Assembly (NCBI GenBank): GCA_039583875.1
Contig: CM077159.1
Location: forward strand, 106,169,295-106,233,294
DNA: 64,000 bases
Direction of reading: 5' to 3'
From: Platanthera guangdongensis
Lineage: Eukaryota > Streptophyta > Magnoliopsida > Asparagales > Orchidaceae
In this document: positions 22,441-33,399 of the stretch, piece by piece
Position numbering within the stretch: position 1 is the stretch's first letter
How the letters are laid out: every line of letters starts with the position of its first letter
The notes under the pieces: generated by a model
Told to the model about the DNA's origin: nothing
Databases searched by the model: none
Seen by the model: only the letters and a program-made list of their open reading frames with translations
Program-made: the position numbers and the translations under genes

Positions 22441-25400
22441 TTGCAGGTGAATCCAAGTGGCCATACCCCAACATGGTACTTGGATAGTGGATGTTCCAGA
22501 CATATGACTGGAACAAGGGGACTACTGAAGGACTACATTCCAATCAAAAATGGTCCTAAAGTGACCTTTGGTGGTTCTGAAAAAGGAATCATCAAAGGGT
22601 TTGGTAACATCTCTTCAAACCTTGTTACCATTACTCAAGTGGCTTATGTTAAAGGGTTGAAACACAACCTCATTAGTATAAGTCAGTTAAGTGATGTAGG
22701 GTATGACATCTCATTTGTTAAAAATGGTTGTCATATCAAGAGGTCAAGTGATCAAGAGATCATTTTGACAGGATATAGAAAGAGGAATGTCTACTGCTTA
22801 GACATTATGATTGAGAACAATGGTTCTCCTGTTTGTCTTGTAGCTGATGAGACAGTCTCTCATTGTGTCAAGTGGCACAAGAGGCTAGCTCATCTTAACT
22901 ACAAGACTATTAGCAAACTCTTTAGCAAAGAGTTAGTGAGGAATGGTCCTCAAGTTAAGTGTGTCAAAGATGGCATTTGCTCAGCTTGTCAAAAGGGCAA
23001 GCAGACTAAATCCACCTTTAGAAGCTTAGACAACAAAGATGCTGTGAGGTGTTTATACCTCTTGCATATGGATCTATTTGGTCCAATGCCAGTTCACAGC
23101 TTAGGTAGGAAGGTCTATACCTTTGTAGTTGTTGATGACTACTCAAGGTTTTCCTGGGTGTTCTTCTTAAGGCAGAAATCTGAAACACCTAGTGTCTTCT
23201 ATAGCTTTGTTAAGCAAATTCAGAATGAATTGAACTGTACAGTGGTCAAAATTAGAAGTGACCATGGTACTGAGTTTCAGTCTGAAAGCATGACAAAGCT
23301 GTGTGAAGACTATGGGATATTTCAAGAATTCTCTTCACCTAGAACACCTCAGCAAAATGGCATTGCTGAAAGGAAAAATAGGACCTTGATAGAGGCTGGT
23401 AGAACCCTATTAAGTGATTCATCACTGCCAGAGTATTTTTGGGCTGAAGTAGTTAACACTGCATGCCATTTGATAAATAGGGCTACCATCACTAAAAGGT
23501 TAAACAAGACCCCCTATGAAGTTGTGAAAGGCAGGAAACCAAATCTATCCTATTTCAGGATTTTTGGTTGCAAATGCTTCATACTTAACAATGGAAAGTC
23601 TTACTTAACTAAGTTTGCTGCCAAGTCCCAAGAGGGAGTGTTTGTTGGGTACAGCAATAATAGTAAGGCTTATAGAGTCTACAACTTGACTACACAAGTT
23701 GTAGAGGAGTCTGTGCATGTAGTTTTTGATGAGACACAACTAATTAACAATGAGTTGTCTAGCAATGTATGCAGCCCCACAGGTGTTACTAAGAAGATGG
23801 ACAAGCTAACCATAGAAGATGTACCTGCTGCAAGACAGCAAGTAGAAGGAGATGGCTTATGTCTAGGGGGAGAACTACATGTACAAGGAGCTGAAGAAGT
23901 ACAAGGAACTCAGTTTGATGAAGATGCTGAAGAAGTTCAACCAGAAGTAAGGATGCCTCCAGCCAACAGGCATCTAAGAGATCATCCAGTAGAGCTGATT
24001 ATTGGAGATCCTATACAAGGTGTTCAGACAAGGAGCAGAAATCAGAATGCTGTAGTATATTCAAGTTTTCTGTCTCAAATAGAACCAAAGAAATTTGAAG
24101 AAGCTATACAAGATCCACAGTGGACTGAAGCAATGCAGGAAGAACTTAATCAGTTCAAAAGGTGCAGGGTTTGGGACTTGGTTCCTAAACCTAAAGATCA
24201 CAATGTGATAGGAACAAAGTGGATCTATAGGAATAAGTTAGATGAACAAGGAGTCATCATTAAGAATAAAGCAAGACTGGTTGCTAAAGGTTATAGGCAA
24301 GAAGAAGGTATTGATTTTGATCAAACCTTTGCTCCAGTAGCCAGACTGGAAGCCATAAGGATGTTCTTGGCATATGCAACTTATCAAGGATTCAAGGTAT
24401 ACCAAATGGATGTGAAGTCAGCATTCCTAAATGGTAATTTGAAAGAAGAAGTCTATGTGGAGCAGCCTGCAGGTTTTGTTGATCCAACTCTACCTCATTA
24501 TGTCTATAGACTTAGGAAAGCATTGTATGGGTTAAAACAAGCACCTAGGGCTTGGTATGAAACCCTATCTAGTTTCCTCATTGAGAACAAGTTCTCAAGG
24601 GGGAAAATAGATAAGACTCTATTCCTTAGGGAATCAAAAGGCAAAGTCATACTTGTCCAAATATATGTAGATGACATTATATTTGGGTCTACTGAAAGTA
24701 GCCTTTGCAAAAAGTTTGCAAAGCTTATGCAAAGTCAATTTGAGATGAGTAGTATGGGAGAACTGAAGTTTTTCTTGGGTCTCCAAGTTAAACAGACTGG
24801 AAGTGGTCTATCCATATGTCAGTCCAAGTTCACCCTAGAACTCATAAGGAAGTATGGTATGGATTCATCCAGTACCATGAAGACTCCTATGGGGTCAAGT
24901 ATGTCTCTGAGCAAGGATGATGCAGGGAAACCTGTAGATGAAACCTTGTATAGAAGGATAGTTGGCTCCCTACTATACTTGACTGCAAGTAGGCCTGACA
25001 TTATGTATGCTACATGTGTTTGTGCCAGGTATCAAGCCTGCCCTAAAGAGTCTCACTTGACTGCAGTCAAGAGAATCTTGAGATATCTAAAGGGCACACC
25101 TTATCTAGGCCTCTGGTACCCTAGGAATGGAGATTTTGATCTAACAGGCTATTCAGATGCAGACTTTGCAGGATGCAAAGAAGATAGAAAGAGCACTACT
25201 AGATCCTGTCAATTCCTAGGTGGAAGACTCATTTCATGGAGTAGTAAGAAGCAAACCAGTGTGGCTATTTCCACAGCTGAGTCAGAATATGCAGCTGCAG
25301 GAAGTTGCTGTGCTCAACTTCTGTGGATTCAACATCAGCTAGAAGACTATGGATTTCAGGTAAGTAGAACTCCACTTTACTGTGATTCTACAAGTGCTAT

Positions 25401-25608
25401 TTCAATAGCTAACAACCCTGTATCTCATAGTAGAACTAAACATATTGAGATTAAATATCACTTTCTTAGGGAGCATGTAGAAAGAAATGATATTGCACTT
25501 GAATATGTTAAAACTGATAATCAGATAGCTGATATGTTTACTAAGCCCTTAGAAGAAGCTAAGTTCAATAGGTTCAAAATTGAACTAGGTATGATAAACT
25601 TAGACTAA
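22441..25608 (+). CDS. pol: Element B Pol polyprotein: protease, integrase, RT, RNase H, intact
   Basis: The 1,055-residue frame is open from 22435. The first codon is uncertain, because no ATG lies near the protease. Protease is [13 protein letters not shown] (DSG at about 15-17). GAG-pre-integrase has WHKRLAHL and C-x2-C (about 143-187). The integrase core has D210, D274 and E310, with 35 residues between the last two. RT has [24 protein letters not shown] and YVDD at 742-745. RNase H has [26 protein letters not shown] and [12 protein letters not shown]. It ends GMINLD at 25608. All catalytic residues I can check are present. Expression probably needs read-through or splicing past the gag stop. 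Confidence 0.96.
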   Translation: MQVNPSGHTPTWYLDSGCSRHMTGTRGLLKDYIPIKNGPKVTFGGSEKGIIKGFGNISSNLVTITQVAYVKGLKHNLISISQLSDVGYDISFVKNGCHIKRSSDQEIILTGYRKRNVYCLDIMIENNGSPVCLVADETVSHCVKWHKRLAHLNYKTISKLFSKELVRNGPQVKCVKDGICSACQKGKQTKSTFRSLDNKDAVRCLYLLHMDLFGPMPVHSLGRKVYTFVVVDDYSRFSWVFFLRQKSETPSVFYSFVKQIQNELNCTVVKIRSDHGTEFQSESMTKLCEDYGIFQEFSSPRTPQQNGIAERKNRTLIEAGRTLLSDSSLPEYFWAEVVNTACHLINRATITKRLNKTPYEVVKGRKPNLSYFRIFGCKCFILNNGKSYLTKFAAKSQEGVFVGYSNNSKAYRVYNLTTQVVEESVHVVFDETQLINNELSSNVCSPTGVTKKMDKLTIEDVPAARQQVEGDGLCLGGELHVQGAEEVQGTQFDEDAEEVQPEVRMPPANRHLRDHPVELIIGDPIQGVQTRSRNQNAVVYSSFLSQIEPKKFEEAIQDPQWTEAMQEELNQFKRCRVWDLVPKPKDHNVIGTKWIYRNKLDEQGVIIKNKARLVAKGYRQEEGIDFDQTFAPVARLEAIRMFLAYATYQGFKVYQMDVKSAFLNGNLKEEVYVEQPAGFVDPTLPHYVYRLRKALYGLKQAPRAWYETLSSFLIENKFSRGKIDKTLFLRESKGKVILVQIYVDDIIFGSTESSLCKKFAKLMQSQFEMSSMGELKFFLGLQVKQTGSGLSICQSKFTLELIRKYGMDSSSTMKTPMGSSMSLSKDDAGKPVDETLYRRIVGSLLYLTASRPDIMYATCVCARYQACPKESHLTAVKRILRYLKGTPYLGLWYPRNGDFDLTGYSDADFAGCKEDRKSTTRSCQFLGGRLISWSSKKQTSVAISTAESEYAAAGSCCAQLLWIQHQLEDYGFQVSRTPLYCDSTSAISIANNPVSHSRTKHIEIKYHFLREHVERNDIALEYVKTDNQIADMFTKPLEEAKFNRFKIELGMINLD

Positions 25609-26122
25609 GTTTACAGAACTAAAAATTGGCTAAGTAAAAAGGTGTCGACACATAGACAAGTCTATGTCGACACAGAATAAAAGTGTCGACACTTCAGGAA
25701 AAAGGTGTCGACACATCTAGGAATGTAGTGTCGACACTTCAGAATGTTAGTGTCGACACATGACAAGTAGGTGTCGACACATCCCAAGTGGTGTCGACAC
25801 TTAGTATTTACTCAGAATTTTTCTAAGTAAAGTCTCGACTACATGTCGAGTAGTGTGGTGTCGACACTTAACCAAGTGTCGACACATAAAATCTGATGAC
25901 TTAAACTTGTGTCGACACATGTGTGTCGAGACATTATAAGTCAGTGTCGACACTTATTGCCAGTGTCGACACATTTTTAGTAATCCATCCCGCCTGTTCG
26001 TCTTCAAACCAGAAAGGTATAAATAGGGTTCTGTCTTTGTTTGTCGACACGCCTTCAGAGTTTCGAGACCAAACTACTGTGTCGACATTTCTCTCTTCTA
26101 AAGACTAATTCTACAAACCCTA
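25609..26122 (+). promoter_or_regulatory. Spacer between pol and third ORF: GTGTCGACAC array plus TATA box
   Basis: About 12 exact GTGTCGACAC copies and some variants (for example TATGTCGACACAG) lie between 25642 and 25972. They are followed by GGTATAAATAGGG (TATA box 26018-26026) and the third ORF's ATG at 26123. The order array, TATAAATAGG, leader, ATG repeats that of the LTR promoter. This suggests a separate promoter for the third ORF. The functional claim is inference; the sequence arrangement is direct. Confidence 0.7.
26018..26026 (+). promoter_or_regulatory. Candidate internal TATA box for third ORF of element B
   Basis: TATAAATAG lies 105 bp before the ATG at 26123 and matches the LTR's TATAAATAGG. 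Confidence 0.6.
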
Positions 26123-28327
26123 ATGGCACCCAAGCTCGAGGAGAATGTCAATGAAGGGTATGAGCTGGTTCGTGGAGCATTCGACGATGGCGATCAAGAA
26201 ATCAAATCGGTGATAACCCTAGTCACCGATTCTGGATTGGAGTATCTGGTTTCAGAACCAACTAAAATATGGAAGAAGGAAGTACTCGAATTCCTTGCTG
26301 GAGCTTCTGTAGATGACTCAGGTTACAAAATCAAATCAAAAGTGCATGGCACCAGGGTCAAGATTTCACCCAAATCTCTGAGAAAGGTACTTCAGCTACC
26401 TAAAATTCAAGAAGAAGAGGAAGTGACTACATCCAAGATCAGAGAAGCACTTAACTGGTGTGTTCTAGATCCTAAGCTGAAGATAGGATCTGTTTTCAAC
26501 AGGAGAGGAATGAATACCCAAGGAAAATTCCTGTCAGAAATTGTGGGTAAAGTTATACTCAGCAAGACTGGAGGGCATGACAGGGTGTCAGCCTCCATGT
26601 TCAGTATTATGACCAGAATTATCTTCAACCTCAAAACAGACTGGTCAATGGTTATCTTTGAGAAAATAAAGGAAAGTCTAAAGAAGCCCAATCTGGGCAG
26701 GATACTTAGTCTCTACCTGGCTGGTACAATACCAGAGGTAATGAGCACTGCTGCAGGTAGCAAAATCAACCACATGAGAAGGATGGACATGAGGATCTTC
26801 TCAAGGTGGGAAAGGGTGCTGTCAAAGGAACTGTCCACTCCTGAGAAGCAAGTTTCTAAGAAAGATTCACCTCCGAAGAAGAAGAGGAAGATAGATCCTG
26901 TGACACAGGAGTCCTCCAGCAGTTCAGGTAGTGAAGAACAGGTTGTTTTCACTCCTGATAGTCCAATAGAAGTGGCTGCAGAGAAGTCTCCTGCTCCTCA
27001 AGAGCCAGCTGAAATCCAGGGGGAGCTGCCTACAGCTAGCCCCATACATAAGGATCCAAGCCAGGGGGAGCCTCCAGCTGTAGAACAACCCTCTACACTG
27101 GAGAGTGAGCAAGCTACACTCATTATCCAAGAGGTACTTTCTGACCTCAATACTTTAGATTTTTCTGTAATAGATTCTGATTTGTCTGATGTCCATCAGC
27201 AAACTCAGCAAGTAAATCAAGAACCAGATGTTGTTCCTGATAAAGTAGTTGAAGAACCAAGTACATCTCCTGCACAGTCACCTCCTGAATATACAATGGA
27301 AGATCTATTTCTAAATCTAGAACAGGAGGACTTTGATATGGATAAAGGTGCTGCTGCTGAGGGGGAGACACTGCAAGTTCAGGAAGAGCCTATAAGGCAG
27401 GAAAGTGAGAAAGCACTTGATGTGCAAGCTGAAAAACCATCAAGCCCTAAGGATAGGGTGAATATAGCCAGTACTTCAGAGTCTGAAGAAGATGAGGCTG
27501 AACAAGCTAAGAAGAAGCAGTTCTTTGTATTCAAAAGAAGGAGTCAGAGCTACAAGAAGGCTCTACAAACTATTGCTCAACACTCCCTAGTCCAACAAGC
27601 TCCATCAACTGATTACAGTGGATTAATGGTAGCAATGCAAGTTAAGCTGGATGAGCACAGGAGGACCATAGAGAAGTATATTGATGAAGGCCACAAGTCT
27701 TTACAATTTGACTTAGCTCAAGACATCAAGTCAATAAGGTTTGAGATGAACCTGAATAAAAAGGAAATGAATGAATGCTTCCACAAGGGTGGAAATGCAG
27801 TGGTGTTCCTGGCTAAACATCAAGAACAGATAAAAGAAAAGGTGGATGATATAGCATTGAAGCAGGGCTATGTGCTGGAAAATCAATTAAGGATGAATGA
27901 TAATTTGACAGCTTCACATAATGCTATAGTCACTGAACTGAAGAGTAAGTCTGCTGAACCTTCAACCTCCTCTGCTGCTGCCAAGGCTGAATTTGATAAA
28001 GCTTTTCAAGATGAAATTGCTGCTGTCAAGACTGCAATCAAAGATTCACAAAAGGTCATTTCTGAACAACTTACCAAGCTTAGACCTTACTTTAAGGATG
28101 GCATCAGGTACTTGGACAGTCAGATCAGATTCCAAAAGGATGATGTGAGAGACTATGTTGAACAAGAAGTCATAAAGGGGGAGAGGGTGTTAGTCAAAGC
28201 TAGCTCTGACCATGCCAAATGGATTTCTAACTCCATCAGAGCTACACTGGGCTATCCTCCCCTGTGTGATGATGATAATGTAGCTGAATCAGGTATTCAA
28301 AGTGCATATCTTGGAGGTGAACAATAG
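26123..28327 (+). CDS. Element B third ORF (env position), main part; nuclear-type coiled-coil protein
   Basis: The 734-residue ORF starts MAPKLEENVNEGYELV. The first 220 residues are a globular region that resembles the putative plant transposon protein domain found in other plant retroelements (TKIWKKEVLEFLAGA, KSLRKVLQLP); that family link is from memory and unchecked. PPKKKRKID at 250-258 is a classical nuclear localisation motif. Residues 260-460 are acidic, proline-rich and probably disordered. Residues 480-730 are rich in helix-forming and charged residues. I see no signal peptide, membrane segment or glycoprotein features, so calling it an envelope is not supported. It ends at a TAG (28325-28327). 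The homologous frame in G reads through, and sequence of the same protein continues after the stop. Confidence 0.88.
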   Translation: MAPKLEENVNEGYELVRGAFDDGDQEIKSVITLVTDSGLEYLVSEPTKIWKKEVLEFLAGASVDDSGYKIKSKVHGTRVKISPKSLRKVLQLPKIQEEEEVTTSKIREALNWCVLDPKLKIGSVFNRRGMNTQGKFLSEIVGKVILSKTGGHDRVSASMFSIMTRIIFNLKTDWSMVIFEKIKESLKKPNLGRILSLYLAGTIPEVMSTAAGSKINHMRRMDMRIFSRWERVLSKELSTPEKQVSKKDSPPKKKRKIDPVTQESSSSSGSEEQVVFTPDSPIEVAAEKSPAPQEPAEIQGELPTASPIHKDPSQGEPPAVEQPSTLESEQATLIIQEVLSDLNTLDFSVIDSDLSDVHQQTQQVNQEPDVVPDKVVEEPSTSPAQSPPEYTMEDLFLNLEQEDFDMDKGAAAEGETLQVQEEPIRQESEKALDVQAEKPSSPKDRVNIASTSESEEDEAEQAKKKQFFVFKRRSQSYKKALQTIAQHSLVQQAPSTDYSGLMVAMQVKLDEHRRTIEKYIDEGHKSLQFDLAQDIKSIRFEMNLNKKEMNECFHKGGNAVVFLAKHQEQIKEKVDDIALKQGYVLENQLRMNDNLTASHNAIVTELKSKSAEPSTSSAAAKAEFDKAFQDEIAAVKTAIKDSQKVISEQLTKLRPYFKDGIRYLDSQIRFQKDDVRDYVEQEVIKGERVLVKASSDHAKWISNSIRATLGYPPLCDDDNVAESGIQSAYLGGEQ

Positions 28328-28339
28328 GAAGTAGCTCAG

Positions 28340-28915
28340 GTGATCTATCCACCTCCAGATTTTGACATGGTTCATGCAGAAGTAAGCACAATGTATAGTC
28401 CAACTACTGGAAAGCCTAATGTTGTTCTGGAAAAGGTTGTTCAACCTATTACAGCAGCTATGCAAGAGGCTATGGACAAAGAAGAAGAGACAAGGTTGTC
28501 AAAGAAGAAGTTCAGGGAACTAGCTGAGCAAAAACCTGATTTTGAACAGTGGAGCCCTACTTCTAGGAACATCATTCTCACAGCCTGGAAAGCAGCCAAG
28601 GACAATGCACATGAGAGGAACAAATGGTTCTCAAAAGCAGAATGGAGGAAGCATGAGATTAGGCAGGAAGTCATTGTCCAGTATAGAAGGAAGGCTAAGT
28701 TAGGAAAGCTACCTCCTACAGCTGTGGAGCCTAGCAAGTACTTTCCTAAGCCCTATCATTACTTTGAGAGACAGAAAATCAAGGCTGAAGAACTAAAGAA
28801 GAAGGACTCCAAAGGAAAGAAGATTGCTGATACTGAGCCTGCTGTTGCTGCTGCTGTAAAAGCCAAAGTGCAAGCTGGGAAAGGAATAGTCATAAAAGAA
28901 CCTGATCAGAATTAG
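28340..28915 (+). CDS. Element B third ORF, C-terminal part after in-frame stop
   Basis: This is in the same frame as the ORF above and is open from 28328. It reads MIYPPPDFDMVHAEV, then a charged helical stretch (EEETRLSKKKFRELAEQ, WSPTSRNIILTAWKAAKDN) and a lysine-rich tail ending VIKEPDQN. G carries the same protein as one continuous frame (GGEQ-PEVAQVIYPPPDFEM), so this is the C-terminal end of a protein of about 930 residues, split here by one TAG. Recent nonsense mutation is likely; read-through is possible. Confidence 0.85.
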   Translation: MIYPPPDFDMVHAEVSTMYSPTTGKPNVVLEKVVQPITAAMQEAMDKEEETRLSKKKFRELAEQKPDFEQWSPTSRNIILTAWKAAKDNAHERNKWFSKAEWRKHEIRQEVIVQYRRKAKLGKLPPTAVEPSKYFPKPYHYFERQKIKAEELKKKDSKGKKIADTEPAVAAAVKAKVQAGKGIVIKEPDQN

Positions 28916-29214
28916 ACTAAGATTAGACTGAAGAATGTTGTAATCTGTTACATCTAAACATTTTTGTAAATCATTGACAATGTATTAAAAACAATGTTTG
29001 AACAATTTTTGATAAATATATTTCATGATTGTTCAGAAGAATGTGTCTAATTTCTGTTTGTTCTGTAATGCTGAATGAGTATACATGTGTGCTTTATTAC
29101 ATGTTTAAGTTTACCCTATTACCATATACCTGCTTTACATCATTCTCTAATTTTTAATTATGAGTGGTGTATATCATTGACTAAGGGTTATGACTTCTCC
29201 AAATAGGGGGAGAT
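28916..29214 (+). other. Element B 3' UTR and polypurine tract
   Basis: This is AT-rich non-coding DNA ending with CCAAATAGGGGGAGAT, the likely polypurine tract, directly before the 3' LTR. The reverse complement of the same end is present in G at 61647-61700. Confidence 0.8.
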
Positions 29215-31357
29215 TGTTGGGTACATTGGTCAAATGTACCTGATTTGAAGAAGCCTCACCTAACTCAATGATATACATCATAATGTATTTGATGTTTGTT
29301 TGAGTTACTTGTGCAGGATAGGTATTCACTGGACTGAAGCTAAAAGTTTCTAAGTCCATGTGTCGACACCCAGAGGGAAAGTGTCGACACTTGAGAAAGC
29401 TTGTGTCAACACCCAGACAAGCAGTGTCGACACTTGGAATCGTTGTGTCGACACCCAGACAAGCATTGTCGACACTTGGAGTCATTGTGTCGACACCTGG
29501 GATGAAGAGTCTACACCAGACAGAAAGTGTCGATACTTGGAGCTGTGTCGACACTCAGTGAAGAAGTATGCAGAAAAGCTGTGTCGACACTTAGCAGAAG
29601 TGTCGACACCTAGAAGAGCTGTGTCTACACCACAATGTGTCGACACTTGGAGTTGTGTCGACACTCAGCAAAATTCTGCAGAGACTAAGGACAAGTGTCG
29701 ACACTCAACACAATGTGTCGACACTCAATCAGCAGAGTCAACATATGAAGAATGTGTCGACACTCAGCACAATGTGTCGACACACAAACAGAAGAATCAG
29801 TAATTGAAGTATGTGTCGACACTCAACACAATGTGTCGACACTATGCAGAAGAGTCAACACTTGAAGAAAGTGTCGACACCCAGCACAATGTGTCGACAC
29901 TTAGTTGAAGAGTCTACACTTGAAGAAAGTGTCGACACAAGGAGCTGTGTCGACACTTAGCAAAGAACAGAAAAGTTTACAAAATATTCTAAGCACAAGT
30001 GTCGACACTAAGGGGATGTGTCGACACTCAGCTGAGGAAACAAAATTGAAGACTTGTGTCGACACCAAGAAGTAGTGTCGACACTTGACAGTTTCAACAC
30101 ATGAAGATGTGTCGACACAAAGGAGTTGTGTCGACACTTAGAAGAATACAGTTAAAGAATGAAGATCAAGTACTTGTGTCGACACTTAATTTCAGTGTCG
30201 ACACTTGAAGAAGTATCTGTGTCGAGACATACAAGGAATTGTGTCGACACCTTGTAGACTTGTGTCGACACTTACACAACATGTGTCGACACTTGGTCTA
30301 TAAGTGTCGACACTTAAGAAAAGAAAGTCTCGACACTATCTGACAGTTAGAGAATTTCAAGAAGTGACTGGTTGACATGACAGCTACCGATCCAGCCGAT
30401 CTACAGCAACTGTCAGAGAAATCAGAAGTCTGTTATGAACCGGACCAGCCGGTTACCATGAAGGAAGCCTATAAATAGGCACCCATATTTTACAAAAACA
30501 GATTGATTGTGGTTATTACAAGTAGTGAGAATAATTGAAGTGTTTGATCAGATTAAATCAAAAAGTGATACACAGAGGATCAACACAAGAAGATCTGGCA
30601 GTCCAACTGCAGATCTAAGAAGTTGGAGAGAGAGAGCTCCAATCAAGAAGTCAGTCTTTGGAACTAAGGCTGAGAAGAAGGATTCAGAATCTTCTGGATC
30701 ACAAGAAGCAGAGGTCAAGGATCAACTGCAGAGGATTCAGACTAATTCAGTTCTAACTCAAGAAGCTTTGAAGGAAGCTAAGTCAGTTTGGATCGAGCTG
30801 AGTTCTTCCAAGAACTCTTCAAGAAACTCTCAACTCCTCTCTTATTTTCTGAGTTGTAGAGTTAATTATTGTATTTCAATTTTAACTTGTAGGATCCATT
30901 GGATCTGAGAGAATTGTAAGCCTATATTATAAAGGCTGAGGGTAGGGCTTGGTTGCCTGAGTGTAGGAGTTGAAGAACTCTGAGTGTAGGCCTTAATTGG
31001 CTGAGTGTAGGCCTGGGTGGCTGAGTGTAGGCCTTTGTGGCTGAGTGTAAGGCTTTGGGCCTGAGGTGTAGGAACCTTGTTGGGTTCTGAGATAGTGGAG
31101 AAGGTTGGCCGAATCTAGTACACTGCTAGATAGGCGAAGGGGGAAAGTGGATGTACCCAAAGATTGGGGAACCACTATAAATTTGTGTGTCTGCTGTGCT
31201 GTGCTGTGCTGTGCTGTGGATTAACTGTTTATATTCTGTTGTTGCTGTTAACTGTAAAACACTGTGAGATAACTGTCTTACTGCCAAGTAAGTTTAAAAA
31301 AGGTTTAGGTCACCTATTCACCCCCCCCCTCTAGGTGGTTAGGTACCATATCTTTCA
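29215..31357 (+). mobile_element. Element B 3' LTR
   Basis: It is 2,143 bp, with the same layout as the 5' copy: GTGTCGACAC array about 29360-30336, TATAAATA at 30470, mini-hairpin string 30920-31087, C-run near 31318. The two LTRs differ at about two dozen places by eye. Some of these change a single palindrome copy, such as GTGTCAACAC at 29404. Confidence 0.95.
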
Positions 31358-31362
31358 TCTTT

Positions 31363-32038
31363 TTCTCAATTCGTGGTTATGAACCAGCAGGGAGAAGCCT
31401 AAGCCATCAGCTCTCATGTGAAGGAAATGAAACGCCACAAATTTCCTACAAAGGTCTATTTTTGGGCTGACATGGCCTGTGACACGCCCGTATCACAGGC
31501 CGTGTACCTTAAGCGGCATGCAACCGACTTACCCAAAGCAGGACACGACCATATGACATGCCCGTGTCACAGGTCATGTGCCCGACATGCCTTCAGACAC
31601 GCCCGTGTCTGCGGCCGTGTACCTCAGGAAGCACACAACCAATTCAACATGAACATGATACGGCCATGTGACATGCCCGTGTCACAGGCCGTGTGCCCAG
31701 AGACACACCCGTGTCCTGACCGTGTTCACAAGGCCTCATTGTCTTGGCCAAATCCAGAGAAAGACATGACCATATGACACGTCTGTGTCACAGGCCATGT
31801 TCCACACTCGAGTATCGTCGAGCACATTTACTCGAGTGGAGGTCGATGAGCTAGAGGACATACCCTCGGACACGCCCGTGTCGCAGGGCATGTTCCCTCT
31901 CGAGAACTCGTCGAGTGCATTTTGTCGAGCACTCGACAGGCTGCTCAGCCATACAGAGTAGGACACGGCTTGGGACACGCCCGTGTACCAGGCTGTGTTG
32001 CCCAACCTGAACCTACACTTGGGATTTGGGGTGTTACA
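31363..32038 (-). mobile_element. Solo LTR E1, second piece
   Basis: This resumes after B's duplication TCTTT (31358-31362) and ends GGGATTTGGGGTGTTACA. It carries GACACGCCCGTGTC-type palindromes (about 31473-31715 and 31866-31990) and CTCGAG/TCGAG inverted motifs near 31803-31940. Apparent ORFs through it come from the palindromes. Confidence 0.88.
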
Positions 32039-33399
32039 TACAGTGACATTAATGTTTTGTTGAATTTAGTCTATAAGTAATTGAGATAAAATATGTTAAT
32101 GACATCTGCTGGATAGATCCCTAATGAACAAATGGTGTAGTAAAGAGTACTTGATCGAGGTGATTTGGTGGAGGTTAGTGAACGAATGAATTGTCGTGTT
32201 GTGACGGTAGGAATGATTTAAATATATGAATCAATAGGGATGTACTTGATAATGTTAAAACATTCAATAATGATGAAGTTGACTTGAAGTTCGCTGTACA
32301 TAACTTCTATTAATTATGATAACCAAATGAGCGGTGAATATGTGTGGAGTACCATTATGTTGATGGTGAACCCTTGGTGTGCTTGGATGCACAAAAATAT
32401 GGAAGGGTTGAAAGTGTGTGAGTGTTGCCGCACTGGAATTATGTAATGGTAAGAGACTCGGTGTGGATCTCTTGTATGTTGTTGAGCACGAAATGTGAAT
32501 AATGAAAAGGGGCTCAATGTGGAGCCCCGTATGTGAAATGCATGTGGTGTGAGTTGGCACGTGGTGTCATAATCTTGGGTTAAGGATAGTATGGAAAGTA
32601 TACGGGCTCGCCAGTCATCATACCGAAGGGAGTTGACAAATAGACTTTGGTCGGTTGGGCTTGGTCCTCGGTATTCATTCCTGAGGCTCCTTCCGTGCTA
32701 AGTGGATGGTTGGGCTTGGTCCTCGTGCTTTTTCTAAGGCTCATTCTGGGTCACAACATAGGCTAGTTCATGGTTTGGTTCTCGGTGCACATTTACCCGA
32801 GACTCCTGCTGAGCCATAGTATGCATGTGAGCTCTATTGTTATGTTCTTAGCGTTGAGGTGTACGGAGGCCTAGGCGTGGTAGTGTGGATGCACACCTAG
32901 TAGTGGAGAAGCCCACTCCACTATCACCGTCTGGCCACGACAGTTGGCGCCTGAGAGGTTAGCTACCTGCTCGAAAAGTAGGAACTTCAAGTCTTTGTTG
33001 ACATAGCAGTTGCTTGTGCGTGATCATGGGTGAGTCATTGCATTGCATTCATGGCATTGCATTTCATTGGATATACAAGATCCTCATCGTATAAGTTTGT
33101 ATGAGCACTCTTATACAATGAGTTACTTCACTACTGAGCCGATCCTCAACTTATATGTTTGTTTGGGAATTCATATAAGTTGAGTTACTTTTTGTTGTAG
33201 CTTTACTCATTTATTATACTGTTGATATACTTATTACTGCTCACTCTATTTCACCTATTTGTACTACTATTTTATTCATATATATTATACCCTTGTTCTT
33301 TTCTCCGCCCGGTGTCGAGGAGTCACCGGGAGAGCGGATGTGACCGCCACTTAGTCTTATGACTAACGGTTGCTACGTCTTCCTTTTTAGGAGGAAACC
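32039..33399 (+). mobile_element. Element A 3' LTR, second piece
   Basis: This resumes after solo LTR E1, with the TACAG duplication at 32039-32043 matching 16418-16422. It has no coding content. It holds repeats around GCATTGCATT (about 33037-33065), paired segments near 33080-33185 where CTCATCGTATAAG and CTCAACTTATATG-type stretches recur, and a GTGTCGAGGAGTCACCGG block near 33313. It stops where H's LTR begins at 33400. Confidence 0.65.

Larger units (their letters stand above)
18154..31357 (+). mobile_element. Element B: nearly intact SIRE-like Ty1/copia retrotransposon
   Basis: It spans 13,204 bp. LTRs are 18154-20289 and 29215-31357 (TGTTGGG...TCTTTCA), with about two dozen differences by eye over 2.1 kb, so it is fairly young. 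The 5-bp duplication is TCTTT at 18149-18153 and 31358-31362. TGGTATCAGAGG starts at 20292, two bases after the LTR, and AATAGGGGGAGAT precedes the 3' LTR. The order is gag, pol, spacer with its own palindrome array and TATA box, then a third ORF. Long LTRs and an extra ORF after pol are features of the SIRE/Maximus lineage of plant copia elements. Confidence 0.95.
1..33399 (+). mobile_element. Element A: decayed Ty3/gypsy retrotransposon, the oldest host of the nest (discontinuous)
   Basis: This is the outermost element visible. Its pieces are the pol 3' end (1-1407 and 14442-14790), a short 3' UTR (14791-14879), and a 3' LTR (14880-16422 and 32039-33399). J interrupts pol and solo LTR E1 (with B inside) interrupts the LTR. 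Removing J and one 5-bp duplication restores a continuous integrase C-terminal reading frame, which shows the two pol pieces are one gene. The 5' part of A lies before the window. Whether its LTR ends exactly at 33399 or is cut there by H is not certain. Confidence 0.85.

Noticed and set aside
31418..31777. ORFs with repeated TRPCHRPC-like residues (also around 34924-36410 and 49321-50099).
   Set aside because: They are translations of the GACACGGGCGTGTC palindromes in LTRs, open on both strands.
16423..32038. E1 as a complete element with B as its internal part.
   Set aside because: B has its own LTR pair, primer site and TCTTT duplication, and E1 is a minus-strand Ty3/gypsy LTR with TACAG flanks.
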